Source of the DNA: Ogataea parapolymorpha DL-1
Lineage: Eukaryota; Ascomycota; Pichiomycetes; Pichiales; Pichiaceae
Assembly: GCF_000187245.1 (NCBI RefSeq)
Contig: NC_027862.1
Coordinates: 620,001 to 684,000 of the forward strand
Reading direction: 5' to 3'
DNA length: 64,000 nucleotides
The position numbers were made by a program, and so were the translations under genes. Below, piece after piece: positions 36,230-48,513 of the stretch (its first letter is position 1; each line of letters starts with the position of its first letter). The notes beneath the pieces were generated by a model. It ran no database searches and had not been told where the DNA came from. It saw only the letters and a program-made list of their open reading frames with translations.

Positions 36230-37030
36230 CTATTTCGATTGTGTAATTGCGCTGGAAACCAGCTGTGAGGAGTAGTCACTTTGTCCGCGGGAGGACACCT
36301 CGGGGGCAATACGACCACTAATCTGCTTTTTGCGGGGAATCTGGGTAATGTCATCAGACCCAATTATTGACCCTAGCGCATAAAAAGCAACCAATAGACC
36401 AACGAGCCCAATAACCGGGCCTTGGGCTGGCATCGTGGTGCTGTAATGTCTATGCTGTGCCGGGTCGTAAACTCCTCCTCTGAAGTTTGAATAGCGGACG
36501 TTGTATGGCGTAGGGTGGCCAGATTGCATCATACGATTTTCGTGCATCCGTTTCTCGTTACGAATGTTGCGTTTGAGATGCTTATTAAAATCAAAGTGAG
36601 GAACGTCATCCGAATTAGAGTTTCGCGGAGAGTACCCATGTGCTGTAAAAGGTGCTCGTCTGTGTGACGGCTTGAAATTATGCATAGGTCTAGGAGAGGC
36701 GGACTCTGACGGCACAGATGTGTCATAGGATGCTCTTTTGCTAGGATCTATGAGAATCTCATAAGACTTTTTTATCTGTAGGTATCTCTGATTCTTGGTC
36801 TCGATCTCTTCTGGACTCAAATTCTGTGATTTTAGCATGTCCGGGTGATATTTCAAACTTAATTTGCGAAAGTTCGATTTGATTTCTGAAGCAGAGGCGT
36901 TCCTTGATTTGAGATTAAGGTTATTATAATGGTTGATATGATTATGACGAACAAACGCACAAAATTTCATATGAGGTACCAAGGGCCTCAACGTAAGGCC
37001 AGGGCTGACATTAAGAACCATATGCTGCAT
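36230..37030 (-). CDS. J-domain protein with C-terminal membrane anchor, probably mitochondrial
   Basis: A 266-residue protein. Basic N-terminal residues with few acids could be a mitochondrial presequence. A J domain spans about 34-104, with 'NHYNNLNL', 'EIKSNFRKLSLKYHPDM' (HPD at 62-64) and 'SYEILIDPSKRASYD'. After a charged linker comes one hydrophobic segment at about 204-223 ('GPVIGLVGLLVAFYALGSII') and a short hydrophilic tail. Known role of the HPD motif: stimulating Hsp70 ATPase. The layout (presequence, J domain, single anchor) resembles mitochondrial inner-membrane J-proteins such as Jid1, but orthology is uncertain. The ATG at 37028-37030 is used; Met4 or Met21 are alternatives. 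Confidence 0.75.
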   Translation of the reverse strand: MQHMVLNVSPGLTLRPLVPHMKFCAFVRHNHINHYNNLNLKSRNASASEIKSNFRKLSLKYHPDMLKSQNLSPEEIETKNQRYLQIKKSYEILIDPSKRASYDTSVPSESASPRPMHNFKPSHRRAPFTAHGYSPRNSNSDDVPHFDFNKHLKRNIRNEKRMHENRMMQSGHPTPYNVRYSNFRGGVYDPAQHRHYSTTMPAQGPVIGLVGLLVAFYALGSIIGSDDITQIPRKKQISGRIAPEVSSRGQSDYSSQLVSSAITQSK

Positions 37031-37167
37031 ATTGGGATTTCACATTGAACTTATACTTGGTCTTCAATGGACGGACAAATATTTCTTTTCCCCTCTTGCT
37101 GCTAATTCCGATAAATAAATAATTTAGTCGCGACGTTTTAACAATAGTAGCACAATAGAACGCCTTA

Positions 37168-39349
<2,182 letters not shown>

Positions 39350-39387
39350 TTCTACTGTATATATCACAAGCTTTGAATTATATTAAG

Positions 39388-42300
39388 CTATTCCTTCTGT
39401 CCTGGCCTTTGGAAACCTTGCTCTATGAAGGTTAGCACCTCGTCGTAGATTTTTGTTTTCGGCGTGTCTTTCTCTCTCCTCGTGGATTCCTGCTTCGGTA
39501 TTATCTCTTTTATCACAAAAACAAGGTCGTTCCATTGCTCTTCGTCGTCAACTTTGATCAACCGTTGATAAAGTTTGCCAACCAACTGCTGCTTGTGCTT
39601 ATCCTTGTCCAAGAACGGAACAACAAACTTGATAATCTCCTTGAACGATTTCCTCGAGAGCTCGAAATCAGCCGCAAGTCCGCTGAACATGTCAATGAAC
39701 CCATTGTATATTGCATTGTCTTTGGTAGCAAGCTCAGTGAAAAACAACTTGCACATATCAACAATTCCGGGATCCTCGTTCACATACAATTTTGCCATTT
39801 GTGCCAGTTGACCTTTGACCTTAACCTGACCAGCAAGAATAAGGAAAGTCACCGTCATCAAACACGTCCTTTGAACCATAATATCTTTATCCTGAAGACG
39901 GCCATATAAGAAGTCTTTGCTCGTGTCAATGACGTTGTTGAAACAGACGGCCATATCACCCAGCCCAAGGACTGCGTTACTCCGAACAACAGGGTCCTCA
40001 GATGTTTCCATTATCTTGAGAAATAGAGCAAGATTCTCTTCACAAAATCTCGAAGAGATGCACATCAGTTTGGACAAACAAAGGATTGCTTGTCTTTGTA
40101 ATCTCCTGTCGTTGTAGTCTTTTGGATGTGTGACAATTTCTTTAACGAGAGGAACGAATTGAGCCAACACACCAGTCTCGCTGTAAAGCAGCTCCTTCTC
40201 CTTCACCACTTGCACTGCATCTGTAAAATCATCTTCAGTGGTACCTCCGATCATGTCCAGCTCATTCTGTTGCTCGGTTTTCTTGTTTTCGGATGCTATC
40301 TTTCTATTCTTAAATTCAGTCTCACATTTCTCTAGATGAATGATGGTTTTCAGCCCAACGTGGCCAATAAGGAACAAGAGCTGCGAAAGAGACACCACCT
40401 TGTCGTGGGACTCATCAGATTCGGACGAAAATACATCGTTGGCTTTGGATTTCAAAATATTGGAGCAGACCACATCGGGACATGATGATATGACATATAT
40501 GGAGTTGAGAGCCTCTTCTGCCATCCCAAACCAGTTTCCATCTGCTGTATACTGCAATAAGGCCGCTGAAAGTCTTTGAATGGCCTCGTCCTCTTTGGTC
40601 ATTCTATAGCCGTTTATAGAGGCCTTAGACGGCACGATTCTTCTCAGTGCTATGCACGAAAATCGACAGAGAATCCAATCCGTGTTTTTATAGTTGAGAC
40701 CAACATTCAAAATCAAATCAAGCCCCTTCAGTGCAATTTCATGGTCTGCAACAGAAAGCATGCCGAGAATTATTATTGCGCCTCTCTTTTGCCGTTTCGT
40801 GGAAGTATCGCTGCTGAAAAATTGCCACAGCACCTGAACAACATGATGGTCGATGTAGTTCTTGGTATACAACTCGCCTAGAAGCTTTTCAAGGGACGCC
40901 AGATCGGCAACAGAGGAGTTGAATGTGAGTTTGATAAGGTTTGACGCAAGATAAGATGATCTTTGTACCATTGATGATTTTTCGGGGGCAGTCAAATAGA
41001 GATTTTTGTAGCATTCTATCAGTTTGTCGACAACCATATTACCATCCTCGTTGCTTCCTTTCATCCAAATCAAGTGCAGCATCCTTTTGATACCTATTTG
41101 GCAGTTCTCAATTCCGTACGCGTCTGCAAGAACAAAGAATCCCATGGATTCGATAACCTCATTTTTGGACCTGGAATACAATAACTCGCAGCACAATGTT
41201 GTAGCCTTATGGACTAGCTTGATGAACTCAACAGCATCAGCATAATATTGATAGGTGAGAGAAACCTTATTCAAGACAGCAGGGTCGACATTGGCCAGCG
41301 AGGTAATGATTGATGTCTCTGTCTTTTTTTCTGATTCGGACTCTTTATTAGTTTCTGCTTCAGACTTCTCAGACTTTTCTTTATCTGTTTCATCCCCCTC
41401 CTCGATATCCTCGTCATCGACATCCATTTGGTCGTCGTCGCTGCGGTCTGCATCGGTCTCATTCTGCTCTCCTTCTTCCTCTTGATTTTCTTCATCTTCA
41501 AATAAGTCAGGCTGTAACTCTTTAAGCTTTTCTTTGGTTTCTTCCAAACGCTTTTCCCAGACAGTTAGCTCAAGCCTATCACCATGCATGACATTATAAG
41601 GATGAGTCAGTATCAACGAAGTAAGCAGTTTGATACAATTTCTGCGCACAATTCCTGACCGGTCCTCTAAATGCCTCACAGCCAGTTTAGTCCATCTTAG
41701 TCTTCGATCAACAAACTTAACAGTCATCTCTGTCAACTTTGTAATCGCCTGTATTGCCCTTGAGCGAACGTATGGGTTGATATCGAGAAAGCGGTCCTCC
41801 AAAAGCTCCAGAAAACTATCTGCTTGTGTTTTGTGCTCATCATACTCTTCTTGTGACTTTGACAGAGTTGTAATTATGTTTCCCACTGCTTCGACAACTG
41901 CACACCTCAAGGTAAACGAGTTGTTATCAAGGAGCTGAGCCACCAAAGATATTTGCCGCATAACAATTTTTGGACTGAGTTCTGAAAGCTTGACGATGAA
42001 AGTGCTGATAGCTTTAGGACCATTTGTGTCATTTTCATTGAATTGACGCCCGCTCACTTCCTTTAAGATTTCGTCTGTCAAATTATGGTGATCGTAATGC
42101 CTACTCAAAGTGTCAAGAAGCTCTGCCATCACGGTACTGGAATGCTGGAAGTAGGTCAAATGTTGCAGAATAGCGTTTTGGACGTGTGATGTTTGACCAT
42201 GGAGTTTGATCGCCATGCAGATAGCTTTAAAAGCGTGCATCTTAACGGTGACAACTTTTGCTCTTTCGGGACTCTCCAGCAGGGCGTTCACCGGGTTCAG

Positions 42301-42834
42301 AAATAGGGTACCAACGAATAAATTGCGTTCCGGGGTTGTTTCGAATAACAAATTGAGTTTGAGTTTGAATACATCGATAATGGACACGAGAATGTTTTCA
42401 ATAACGCTGTTTGTCTTATTCCAGTGATACTTCCCCTCGGAAGTCTTTAAACTTGTTTCTTCTCTTCCTAGGTATACAAGAAGAACGTGGATCAAGTACC
42501 CATACAATTCTAAAATCTTGCGATGTGTAGCGAACAAATCAATGTCTCCGGAGTTGACCACTTGGTGTGTCTGGCTAGTGTGGTGCGACAAGGTACTGGA
42601 TATCAAGTACGCTAGCTTGTATTGAAGGCGGTTTTCGAGTTGTGGATAGCAATGCGTCAGGTTCATCAGAGGATCCCAGAATTCCTCGTACAAGATCGCA
42701 TCGCTTCTAACGGCGAGCTCCTGTGTGACAACTTCCAAAAAATCTTCTGGATTCCTATTCCCATCAATCTCAAAGGCGTCAATGTTGTCAGCAAACGATG
42801 TCAGCGTTTGCGACAAGTTAAAATCAACTTCCAT
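39388..42834 (-). CDS. YCS4: Condensin subunit Ycs4 (CAP-D2)
   Basis: The ATG at 42832-42834 gives 1148 residues (1176 in baker's yeast); the upstream 22 codons of open frame are judged 5' leader. It is a HEAT-repeat solenoid throughout with an acidic Glu/Asp/Lys insert at about 450-505. Recognisable condensin blocks include 'LRCAVVEAVGNIITTLSKSQEE', 'DINPYVRSRAIQAITKLTEM', 'SGIVRRNCIKLLTSLI' and 'DPVVRSNAVLGLGDMAVCFNN'. Known role: non-SMC regulatory subunit of condensin in mitotic chromosome compaction and rDNA segregation. Convergent with HEM15 (38 bp gap) and divergent from YJU2 (104 bp). Confidence 0.92.
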   Translation of the reverse strand: MEVDFNLSQTLTSFADNIDAFEIDGNRNPEDFLEVVTQELAVRSDAILYEEFWDPLMNLTHCYPQLENRLQYKLAYLISSTLSHHTSQTHQVVNSGDIDLFATHRKILELYGYLIHVLLVYLGREETSLKTSEGKYHWNKTNSVIENILVSIIDVFKLKLNLLFETTPERNLFVGTLFLNPVNALLESPERAKVVTVKMHAFKAICMAIKLHGQTSHVQNAILQHLTYFQHSSTVMAELLDTLSRHYDHHNLTDEILKEVSGRQFNENDTNGPKAISTFIVKLSELSPKIVMRQISLVAQLLDNNSFTLRCAVVEAVGNIITTLSKSQEEYDEHKTQADSFLELLEDRFLDINPYVRSRAIQAITKLTEMTVKFVDRRLRWTKLAVRHLEDRSGIVRRNCIKLLTSLILTHPYNVMHGDRLELTVWEKRLEETKEKLKELQPDLFEDEENQEEEGEQNETDADRSDDDQMDVDDEDIEEGDETDKEKSEKSEAETNKESESEKKTETSIITSLANVDPAVLNKVSLTYQYYADAVEFIKLVHKATTLCCELLYSRSKNEVIESMGFFVLADAYGIENCQIGIKRMLHLIWMKGSNEDGNMVVDKLIECYKNLYLTAPEKSSMVQRSSYLASNLIKLTFNSSVADLASLEKLLGELYTKNYIDHHVVQVLWQFFSSDTSTKRQKRGAIIILGMLSVADHEIALKGLDLILNVGLNYKNTDWILCRFSCIALRRIVPSKASINGYRMTKEDEAIQRLSAALLQYTADGNWFGMAEEALNSIYVISSCPDVVCSNILKSKANDVFSSESDESHDKVVSLSQLLFLIGHVGLKTIIHLEKCETEFKNRKIASENKKTEQQNELDMIGGTTEDDFTDAVQVVKEKELLYSETGVLAQFVPLVKEIVTHPKDYNDRRLQRQAILCLSKLMCISSRFCEENLALFLKIMETSEDPVVRSNAVLGLGDMAVCFNNVIDTSKDFLYGRLQDKDIMVQRTCLMTVTFLILAGQVKVKGQLAQMAKLYVNEDPGIVDMCKLFFTELATKDNAIYNGFIDMFSGLAADFELSRKSFKEIIKFVVPFLDKDKHKQQLVGKLYQRLIKVDDEEQWNDLVFVIKEIIPKQESTRREKDTPKTKIYDEVLTFIEQGFQRPGQKE

Positions 42835-42938
42835 GATATATTCACAATAAAATAAATCGCGTTGTTTATGTTTTTGTTTTAAATCAGGCAGTGAGTACAC
42901 CCAAAAAATTTGACAGAACTAAATCATCTTTATTTCAA

Positions 42939-43712
42939 ATGTCTGAAAGAAAAGTGATCAATAAGTACTACCCTCCAGATTATGATCCCTTGAAGGAGGA
43001 GAAAGTGAAAAGGGTGCGAAAGCCCGGTCCCGCAGGATGGCCGACTGTGCGATTGATGATACCATTTTCCATGAAATGTCTGAACTGTGGTGAATATATT
43101 GGAAAATCAAAAAAATTCAACGCTAAAAAAGAGAGCACTAGGGAAGACTACTTAGGGATTCGCATTTTCAATTTCCATTTCCGATGTCCACAGTGCTTCT
43201 CCGATCTGGTCTTTCGAACTGACCCCAAAAATGGAGATTTTGAGTGTGTCTCAGGCTGTAGACGAAATTACGAGCGAAAAGAGGGCAAAATCGCAGCAGA
43301 TGAAACCATGGACGATATTGTGAAACGACTAGAAGAAGAAGAGTACAGGGAAATGTTGGCGAAGGAAGGAAAAAAAGAGAACGAAGAAACCGCTATGGAA
43401 CAGCTTGAGAGACGACTTAATGAACAACAGAAGGAGCAGGAGGCGACGGAGGAGATCGAGGAACTTCAAGAGAGACACCGACGTCTTGAAAAGGCTAAGC
43501 CTAGAATTCTGGAGGATCAAGAGTTGCTGGATGAAAAAGAGGCAAAGCTGGCTTTCAAAGCAAAGTCGCAATCCAACTCGCTGACGGTGAATCCCACACC
43601 GGAGGGCAATCAGATTTCGCTGCTATCAGGTTATTCGTCGTCGGACGACGAGACAGTTACGATAAAACGAAAGAAAACATCTTTGGGAATACGGAAAAAA
43701 GTCAAGGTGTAG
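42939..43712 (+). CDS. YJU2: Splicing factor Yju2/Cwc16 (CCDC94 family)
   Basis: The start is the ATG of MSERKVINKYYPPDYDP at 42939, the standard family N-terminus; the frame extends upstream 16 codons only to a GTG. The 257-residue protein has 'GWPTVRLMIPFSMKCLNCGEYIGKSKKFNAKKE' with the first Cys pair, then 'FHFRCPQCFSDLVFRTDP' with the second, forming a zinc site, followed by a long Glu/Lys coiled coil and a basic tail (KRKKTSLGIRKKVKV). Known role: joins the activated spliceosome near Prp19 complex and promotes the first catalytic step. PRP16, which acts just after Yju2, is also in this window, but the two are 14 kb apart. Confidence 0.95.
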   Translation: MSERKVINKYYPPDYDPLKEEKVKRVRKPGPAGWPTVRLMIPFSMKCLNCGEYIGKSKKFNAKKESTREDYLGIRIFNFHFRCPQCFSDLVFRTDPKNGDFECVSGCRRNYERKEGKIAADETMDDIVKRLEEEEYREMLAKEGKKENEETAMEQLERRLNEQQKEQEATEEIEELQERHRRLEKAKPRILEDQELLDEKEAKLAFKAKSQSNSLTVNPTPEGNQISLLSGYSSSDDETVTIKRKKTSLGIRKKVKV

Positions 43713-43749
43713 CTGACTCGCTATTTTTTGTACACTAATATACACGGGC

Positions 43750-44688
43750 TTAATCTTTCAACTTGGCGTAGCCCTTAACCATGGCATTACTGACACCCAC
43801 GCGACGTCTCTCCAAGGCTAACAGTAAATCTCTGAGAACCACAGATTGTTCCTCGCGAGCTTCTCTGTACCGTATACCATTGTCTCCACGAACGGTCACA
43901 GAATCCGATTTGGCTGAAGACTGCATCCAGGAATACTTCTTCTTGGAGCCACTCATCATCAATGAAGCTGTAAGATTGGTCTGTTTGTGTTCTGCAATCA
44001 GGTCTCCCTCCTTTTTGTCCTCATCGAGACCCAAGGCCATCCTTCGTTTTAGCCGTTTCTCTTCTCTTTCTTTCTGTTTAGTGGCAATGTCTCTAAGTGC
44101 TTTGGATATTTCTGACTTTGTACCGCCCGATGATTGTTTTTGTTTTGTCCGTAATCCGCGCCTTCTGTGTCTCGAGACCACAAGCAGATCCGTCACTAGA
44201 CTAGACATGTACTCCTCACAGGCGCTCGACATGAGATTTATCAACTCCTCATCAAACTCCATTCGTCTCATTCCTTGTTCTTCCATTGTTTTGTTCATGA
44301 ACCAGGCAACCTGTCCTGGACGAAGAAAGTCGTTGGGACTGAGTTGACGCCTCGAAACCTGTAATCCGCCCATCATAGCTTCTTCTTCAGCACGAAGATT
44401 GACTCCTGCTGCTGCCACTGCATCTGCAAGCTCCTCGGGATTTTGCTCACCAAATCGTCCTGATCCTTTTTGTCTTCCGGGTGCGCGACGCACTTGTTGT
44501 GTTGGTTCCTGTTTTGGTCTGTTTCGTTGACTATCACCAGTCTGATCCATTATATCGTTAAAATAATCCATATTAGGCGATCCGACTGTGGAGATTGCCA
44601 CCCCAGCGCCGTCATCGGCTCCACCTCCTGGTGTAGCAATTTGGGGAGTGCTGATCCTGCTTCCAGAAGTGGATCCGCCTTCTTCCAT
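43750..44688 (-). CDS. TAF4: TFIID subunit TAF4
   Basis: The ATG at 44686-44688 gives 312 residues; the open frame upstream begins at a GTG. The N-terminus is Gly/Ser/Ala-rich and disordered. The middle 'FLRPGQVAWFMNKTM' and 'LINLMSSACEEYMSSLVTDLLVVSRHRR' is the H2A-like histone fold (about 130-185) that pairs with TAF12. The C-terminus has the diagnostic 'RGDNGIRYREAREEQSVVLRDLLLALERRR.GV..A..KGYAKL'. Yeast TAF4 is 388 residues. Known role: structural core subunit of TFIID in RNA polymerase II initiation. Convergent with YJU2. Confidence 0.92.
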   Translation of the reverse strand: MEEGGSTSGSRISTPQIATPGGGADDGAGVAISTVGSPNMDYFNDIMDQTGDSQRNRPKQEPTQQVRRAPGRQKGSGRFGEQNPEELADAVAAAGVNLRAEEEAMMGGLQVSRRQLSPNDFLRPGQVAWFMNKTMEEQGMRRMEFDEELINLMSSACEEYMSSLVTDLLVVSRHRRRGLRTKQKQSSGGTKSEISKALRDIATKQKEREEKRLKRRMALGLDEDKKEGDLIAEHKQTNLTASLMMSGSKKKYSWMQSSAKSDSVTVRGDNGIRYREAREEQSVVLRDLLLALERRRVGVSNAMVKGYAKLKD

Positions 44689-44813
44689 AATGAGTTGATT
44701 GTACCAAATATTTGTGGCAATTACTTTTATAAGATTCACCGGGTAACCTTAGAAAACAACTAAAAGATTGGCTGTGTTAAAAAAAAATTATTTCAAATAT
44801 TTCAAAGTCTACC

Positions 44814-45911
44814 ATGTCCTCTCGATCCAAGATCATTACATTCCAAGGACACAAGAACTTCCGGAACCGTTTAGTGTTTGCTACACTTAGTGGAAAAACA
44901 ATAAAAATTGAAAAAATCAGATCTGATGACCTCAACCCTGGTCTTAAAGACTACGAAATCTCGCTTCTTAGATTAATAGAAAATGTCACAAATGGATCTG
45001 TGATAGAAATCTCATATACTGGTACCACGGTCGTCTACAGGCCCGGTCTCATAATAGGCGGTGACTTCGTCCACCAGTGTCCAGATGGGGTAGCATGTGG
45101 ATATTTTATCGAGCCAATGTTATGTCTTGCACCATTTTCCAAGAACAAATTTTCAATTTTATTCAAGGGACTTACTGCTTCCAAGGAGCATGTTGGCGTG
45201 GATTTCATTAAATGGGGACTTCTGCCGGTGATGGAAAAATTTGGAGTTCGTGAAGTTGAACTACACACTCTCAAACGTGGCTCCCCTCCGCTGGGAGGTG
45301 GTGAAGTCCATTTAATTGTCAATTCGCTCATTCCGCAACCTGTCACCATTCATGTCCTTGATTATCAGAAAATATCAGCAATTAGAGGCATTGCTTATTG
45401 CACGAGAGTCTCGCCGTCTGTGGCTAATAGACTGGTAGATTCCGCTCGAAGTGTGCTCAAGGCCACAGGTTGCGAGGTGAATATTACCACAGATGTTTGC
45501 CGTGGTGAGATCGCGGGGAAATCGCCGGGATTCGGACTCACTTTGTTCACCGAGTCCAAAAAGATACCTTTCAGATATGTGGTGGAGGATATAGGCACTG
45601 GAGGCGAAACACCAGAGGATGTTGGAGAACGTGTTGCATTGAGTTTACTGGAACAAATTGATACCAGCGGATGCCTAGGACGGAATCAGCTTGAGTTGGC
45701 CTTTCTGTACATGGTCATTGGTAAGGAGGATATTGGACGATTACTCATAAACAAAGCTCAATTCGACGAGCAACTGGTCGTTTTCTTGAGAGACATCAAA
45801 ACGGTCTTTGGTACCCAATTTTATTTCAAACAAAGCGACGAGTTCCAAAATTCCATGTACGCAACCGTCAAAGGTACCGGTTTCATAAACGCATCCAAGA
45901 AGATCGCATAA
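44814..45911 (+). CDS. RCL1: 18S rRNA processing protein Rcl1 (RNA cyclase-like)
   Basis: A 365-residue protein (367 in baker's yeast) of the RNA 3'-terminal phosphate cyclase fold. Landmarks are 'FQGHKNFRNRLVFATLSGK', 'GTTVVYRPGLIIGG', 'EVELHTLKRGSPPLGGGEV', 'SPSVANRLVDSAR' and 'EDVGERVALSLLEQI'. The catalytic histidine of true cyclases is not evident near the C-terminus, as expected for the Rcl1 branch. Known role: with the GTPase Bms1 in the SSU processome, acting at the A2 region cleavage in pre-rRNA in the nucleolus. It converges on MVP1 with a 10-bp gap. Confidence 0.93.
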   Translation: MSSRSKIITFQGHKNFRNRLVFATLSGKTIKIEKIRSDDLNPGLKDYEISLLRLIENVTNGSVIEISYTGTTVVYRPGLIIGGDFVHQCPDGVACGYFIEPMLCLAPFSKNKFSILFKGLTASKEHVGVDFIKWGLLPVMEKFGVREVELHTLKRGSPPLGGGEVHLIVNSLIPQPVTIHVLDYQKISAIRGIAYCTRVSPSVANRLVDSARSVLKATGCEVNITTDVCRGEIAGKSPGFGLTLFTESKKIPFRYVVEDIGTGGETPEDVGERVALSLLEQIDTSGCLGRNQLELAFLYMVIGKEDIGRLLINKAQFDEQLVVFLRDIKTVFGTQFYFKQSDEFQNSMYATVKGTGFINASKKIA

Positions 45912-45921
45912 ACTCTTGTTG

Positions 45922-47679
45922 TTATTTTAATGGCATATCCTGAAGATCATTAAACACTCTTTGTAAAGAATCTTGCTGTAATTCCCCGTACTTGACTTTT
46001 TCAAGGAACCAGTCTTGAAATGTTTCAGAAACAAGGTATTTCGTCTTTTGAAACAGCCTGAATTCGGTAAGGAATGTGGATTTTACAAGAATGATGTAAG
46101 AGAGAAGATTGTTCAGTTCTTCCACCGATTCAGTCAAGAGCTTGACAAGTTTGTCCACCTCAGACCCTCTAATGTCCGATTTGATTTTTATTTGGAAAAG
46201 TCGTTCATTCGTTTTCATTATGCGGTTCAAAAGAACGTGGATTTGTTTTTCAGAAGCGTTCTTGAAATTCCCGAGCCTTTCAATAAGGAAGTGCAATGAG
46301 GCCAAATAATCTTGTAGCTTCCTGAAATTTTCGAGTGTATCCGAACTCAAGGTTGTCAACTCATCATCTTTAAGTTGCTTTGTTGTGGTGAAATATTTCA
46401 TGACCTGCTTCAGGATGGTGTTGATGATAGACATGTTTTGGCTTTCTTCTGGCTGTGCTTCAGAGATTACCATGTTCTCGATACCATAAAGATTTCCACT
46501 GTTTGAAGTAAATTGTCCCAAGTAGTATGAAAAGCGCTGATGATCTTGATACAACGCCAACTCTCTTTTTTCCATACGTTCCACCAGAATGCACAATTTG
46601 GACCAAATGTCCGCGAAAGTGCTTAAGCTCAAGTTGACTGTCTGTAAGTTCTCCATGAAGTCAAGTTTGGTATGGTCAACAGGGTTTTCGTTCCAAATTT
46701 GCGTGATATTATTGACAATGCTATCGTTATTGACCGTTTGCTCGGGCACTTGCGTTTGTTCCTCGAAATCAGGGTCTTGGTCGTTCAGACCTCTCAGTAC
46801 CTGGTCAAAATTCATTTTGAACCGCTTGGGAAGGTTGATCTTAATCGATTCGAATTCGTCAGTAAGCTCAATGTTTGCGAATTTCTTCCAATTTGAAAAA
46901 TCGTTAGGGACCGTCAAGAACATGATCACCAAATTCTCTTTAGAGAGTATCGGGTGCTTGCTTAGCTGGTAAAGGAATCGCTGTAAACTGCGCCTTCGCT
47001 TCTGCAGGAAAATAGAATCAGTGGAAGATGCTACTAGATCGTATCGTTAGTAATGTCCAACAGGGAAGGCAGGTAGGAAATACTTACACAACTTCTTGGG
47101 TGGCAACTCTGGGATTAGTCTGTAAGGATATTTACGCCACAACACTTCAAGAAGCCAGGCGAAATCACTGTATCTTCTGATAATTTTTGTTTCTGATCCG
47201 GCAGGCTTGTCGTTTTGATAGAACTCGGGAGGAAAACGAAGATTATGGCTAATGAGGTAATTGATGTGCTTGAAAACAAGGCCCTCTTTTTCGGGGATTT
47301 CTTTGACTCGGATGATGGTTTTATCTTCTGTGTTATGGTATCCCAAGGGATTGAAAGATGAAACCAGCTCTTCCGACCAAACAGAGTCTTCTTTCAAATC
47401 CACTTCTTCCTGGTTTTCGGCGTCCAAAGACTCTGGATTAGCTAGCGGGTCTGACGATGCCGCAGATTGATCATGATACAACTCACTGCCATTCTCTTGG
47501 CGACGATCAATATTCATCGCAGCAAAGTTACTGGCAAGGATGTCGTTGGAGTTGTAAGAACTCCAGTTATTATCTTCCAAAACAGAGGATTGAAGATTCT
47601 GAATGCCATGTGTGGCAGGCAATGCCCATGGGTCTTTGTCCATTAATGGATCTGCGGCTCCAAAACTGTTTTCTGACAT
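45922..47679 (-). CDS. MVP1: Sorting nexin Mvp1 (PX-BAR), two exons
   Basis: Exon 1 is 47088-47679 and exon 2 is 45922-47033, together 567 residues (511 in baker's yeast). The intron has donor GTAAGT, a perfect TACTAAC branch, and a tandem TAG-TAG acceptor. Using the first TAG gives 54 nt; the second TAG removes one more codon. The join restores '..PELPPKKL' to 'STDSIFLQKRRRSLQRFLYQLSKHPIL', the core of the Mvp1 PX domain (about 120-235). The rest is a helical BAR region. Known role: PI3P-binding sorting nexin that drives endosomal recycling and retromer-independent retrieval. Without splicing the gene would split into two unrelated-looking halves. Confidence 0.92.
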
Positions 47680-47777
47680 AAAATGAAAACAAGGCTTTAA
47701 TTAATCTGTTCGCTTTTTGTAGGAATATTTTTATATGCGATAGGTCAACTCTCGCACAAAAATAAATTCACTCGTTT

Positions 47778-48509
47778 ATGACTTCAGCCTCCAACAAGAA
47801 TACTTTTATATACCAGCAGGTTGATGCTTTCGAAGGACAGCTCAGGGAACTCACAAATTCAATTCAGCAGTATGAGCCAAGCGTTGAGGTTGCTGCCAAA
47901 CTGGTGGCCACTATGGACACGATTAACCAAGAATTAACCCAGCTTGAAAGACTGCATGAATTAAAGCGAAACCAAGTATTTGAACAGAGCAAAGAAAATC
48001 TACGACTGAACGATGGAATGAGAAATATGCTTACATCACTGATAGAATGTCGAAAGGAATTAAGTGATTTACCCAAGTTAAGTACTCATGAGCAATTGCA
48101 GCTGGAGAATTCGGAGGAGACCAGGAAACCGAAGCTGGATGCCGTGAAAGAACTTGTAGCATATGCCATGAAACTCGCCAAATTTTCCAAAATTCCGCGC
48201 ACATTTGATGGTTTCCTCTTGCCAAATAACTTTATCTGGCCCGGTGATGACAATATGAGACGAGGAATGCTCGCGACAGCGTCTCTGATGCCAGAAAAAA
48301 TCGTGCGGCACGAGAATGGTGAGCCTGATGAAGAAGAGGATATTCAAATGAAAGATACTGAAGAAACACAAAAACAAGCAGTTGAAGACGATGATGAATT
48401 TGTCCCTGAACGTCGTAACAGTTTCAAAACCTCTGCGAGCCCTGAAAAGAAGGACGCGGCCGCAATTATGGCTGGCATTGATCTTTTCGATGAAAGCGAC
48501 GATGACTGA
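47778..48509 (+). CDS. MED4: Mediator subunit Med4
   Basis: A 243-residue protein. The N-terminal half is a coiled coil. The conserved C-terminal block 'AVKELVAYAMKLAKFSKIPRTFDGFLLPNNFIWPGDDNMRRGMLA' (about 118-165, split here only by residue differences) is diagnostic of Med4. An acidic tail ending 'LFDESDDD' follows. Yeast Med4 is 284 residues. Known role: middle module of the Mediator complex, linking activators to RNA polymerase II. Its stop is 4 bp from that of the convergent ALE1 gene. Confidence 0.93.
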   Translation: MTSASNKNTFIYQQVDAFEGQLRELTNSIQQYEPSVEVAAKLVATMDTINQELTQLERLHELKRNQVFEQSKENLRLNDGMRNMLTSLIECRKELSDLPKLSTHEQLQLENSEETRKPKLDAVKELVAYAMKLAKFSKIPRTFDGFLLPNNFIWPGDDNMRRGMLATASLMPEKIVRHENGEPDEEEDIQMKDTEETQKQAVEDDDEFVPERRNSFKTSASPEKKDAAAIMAGIDLFDESDDD

Positions 48510-48513
48510 GCTT

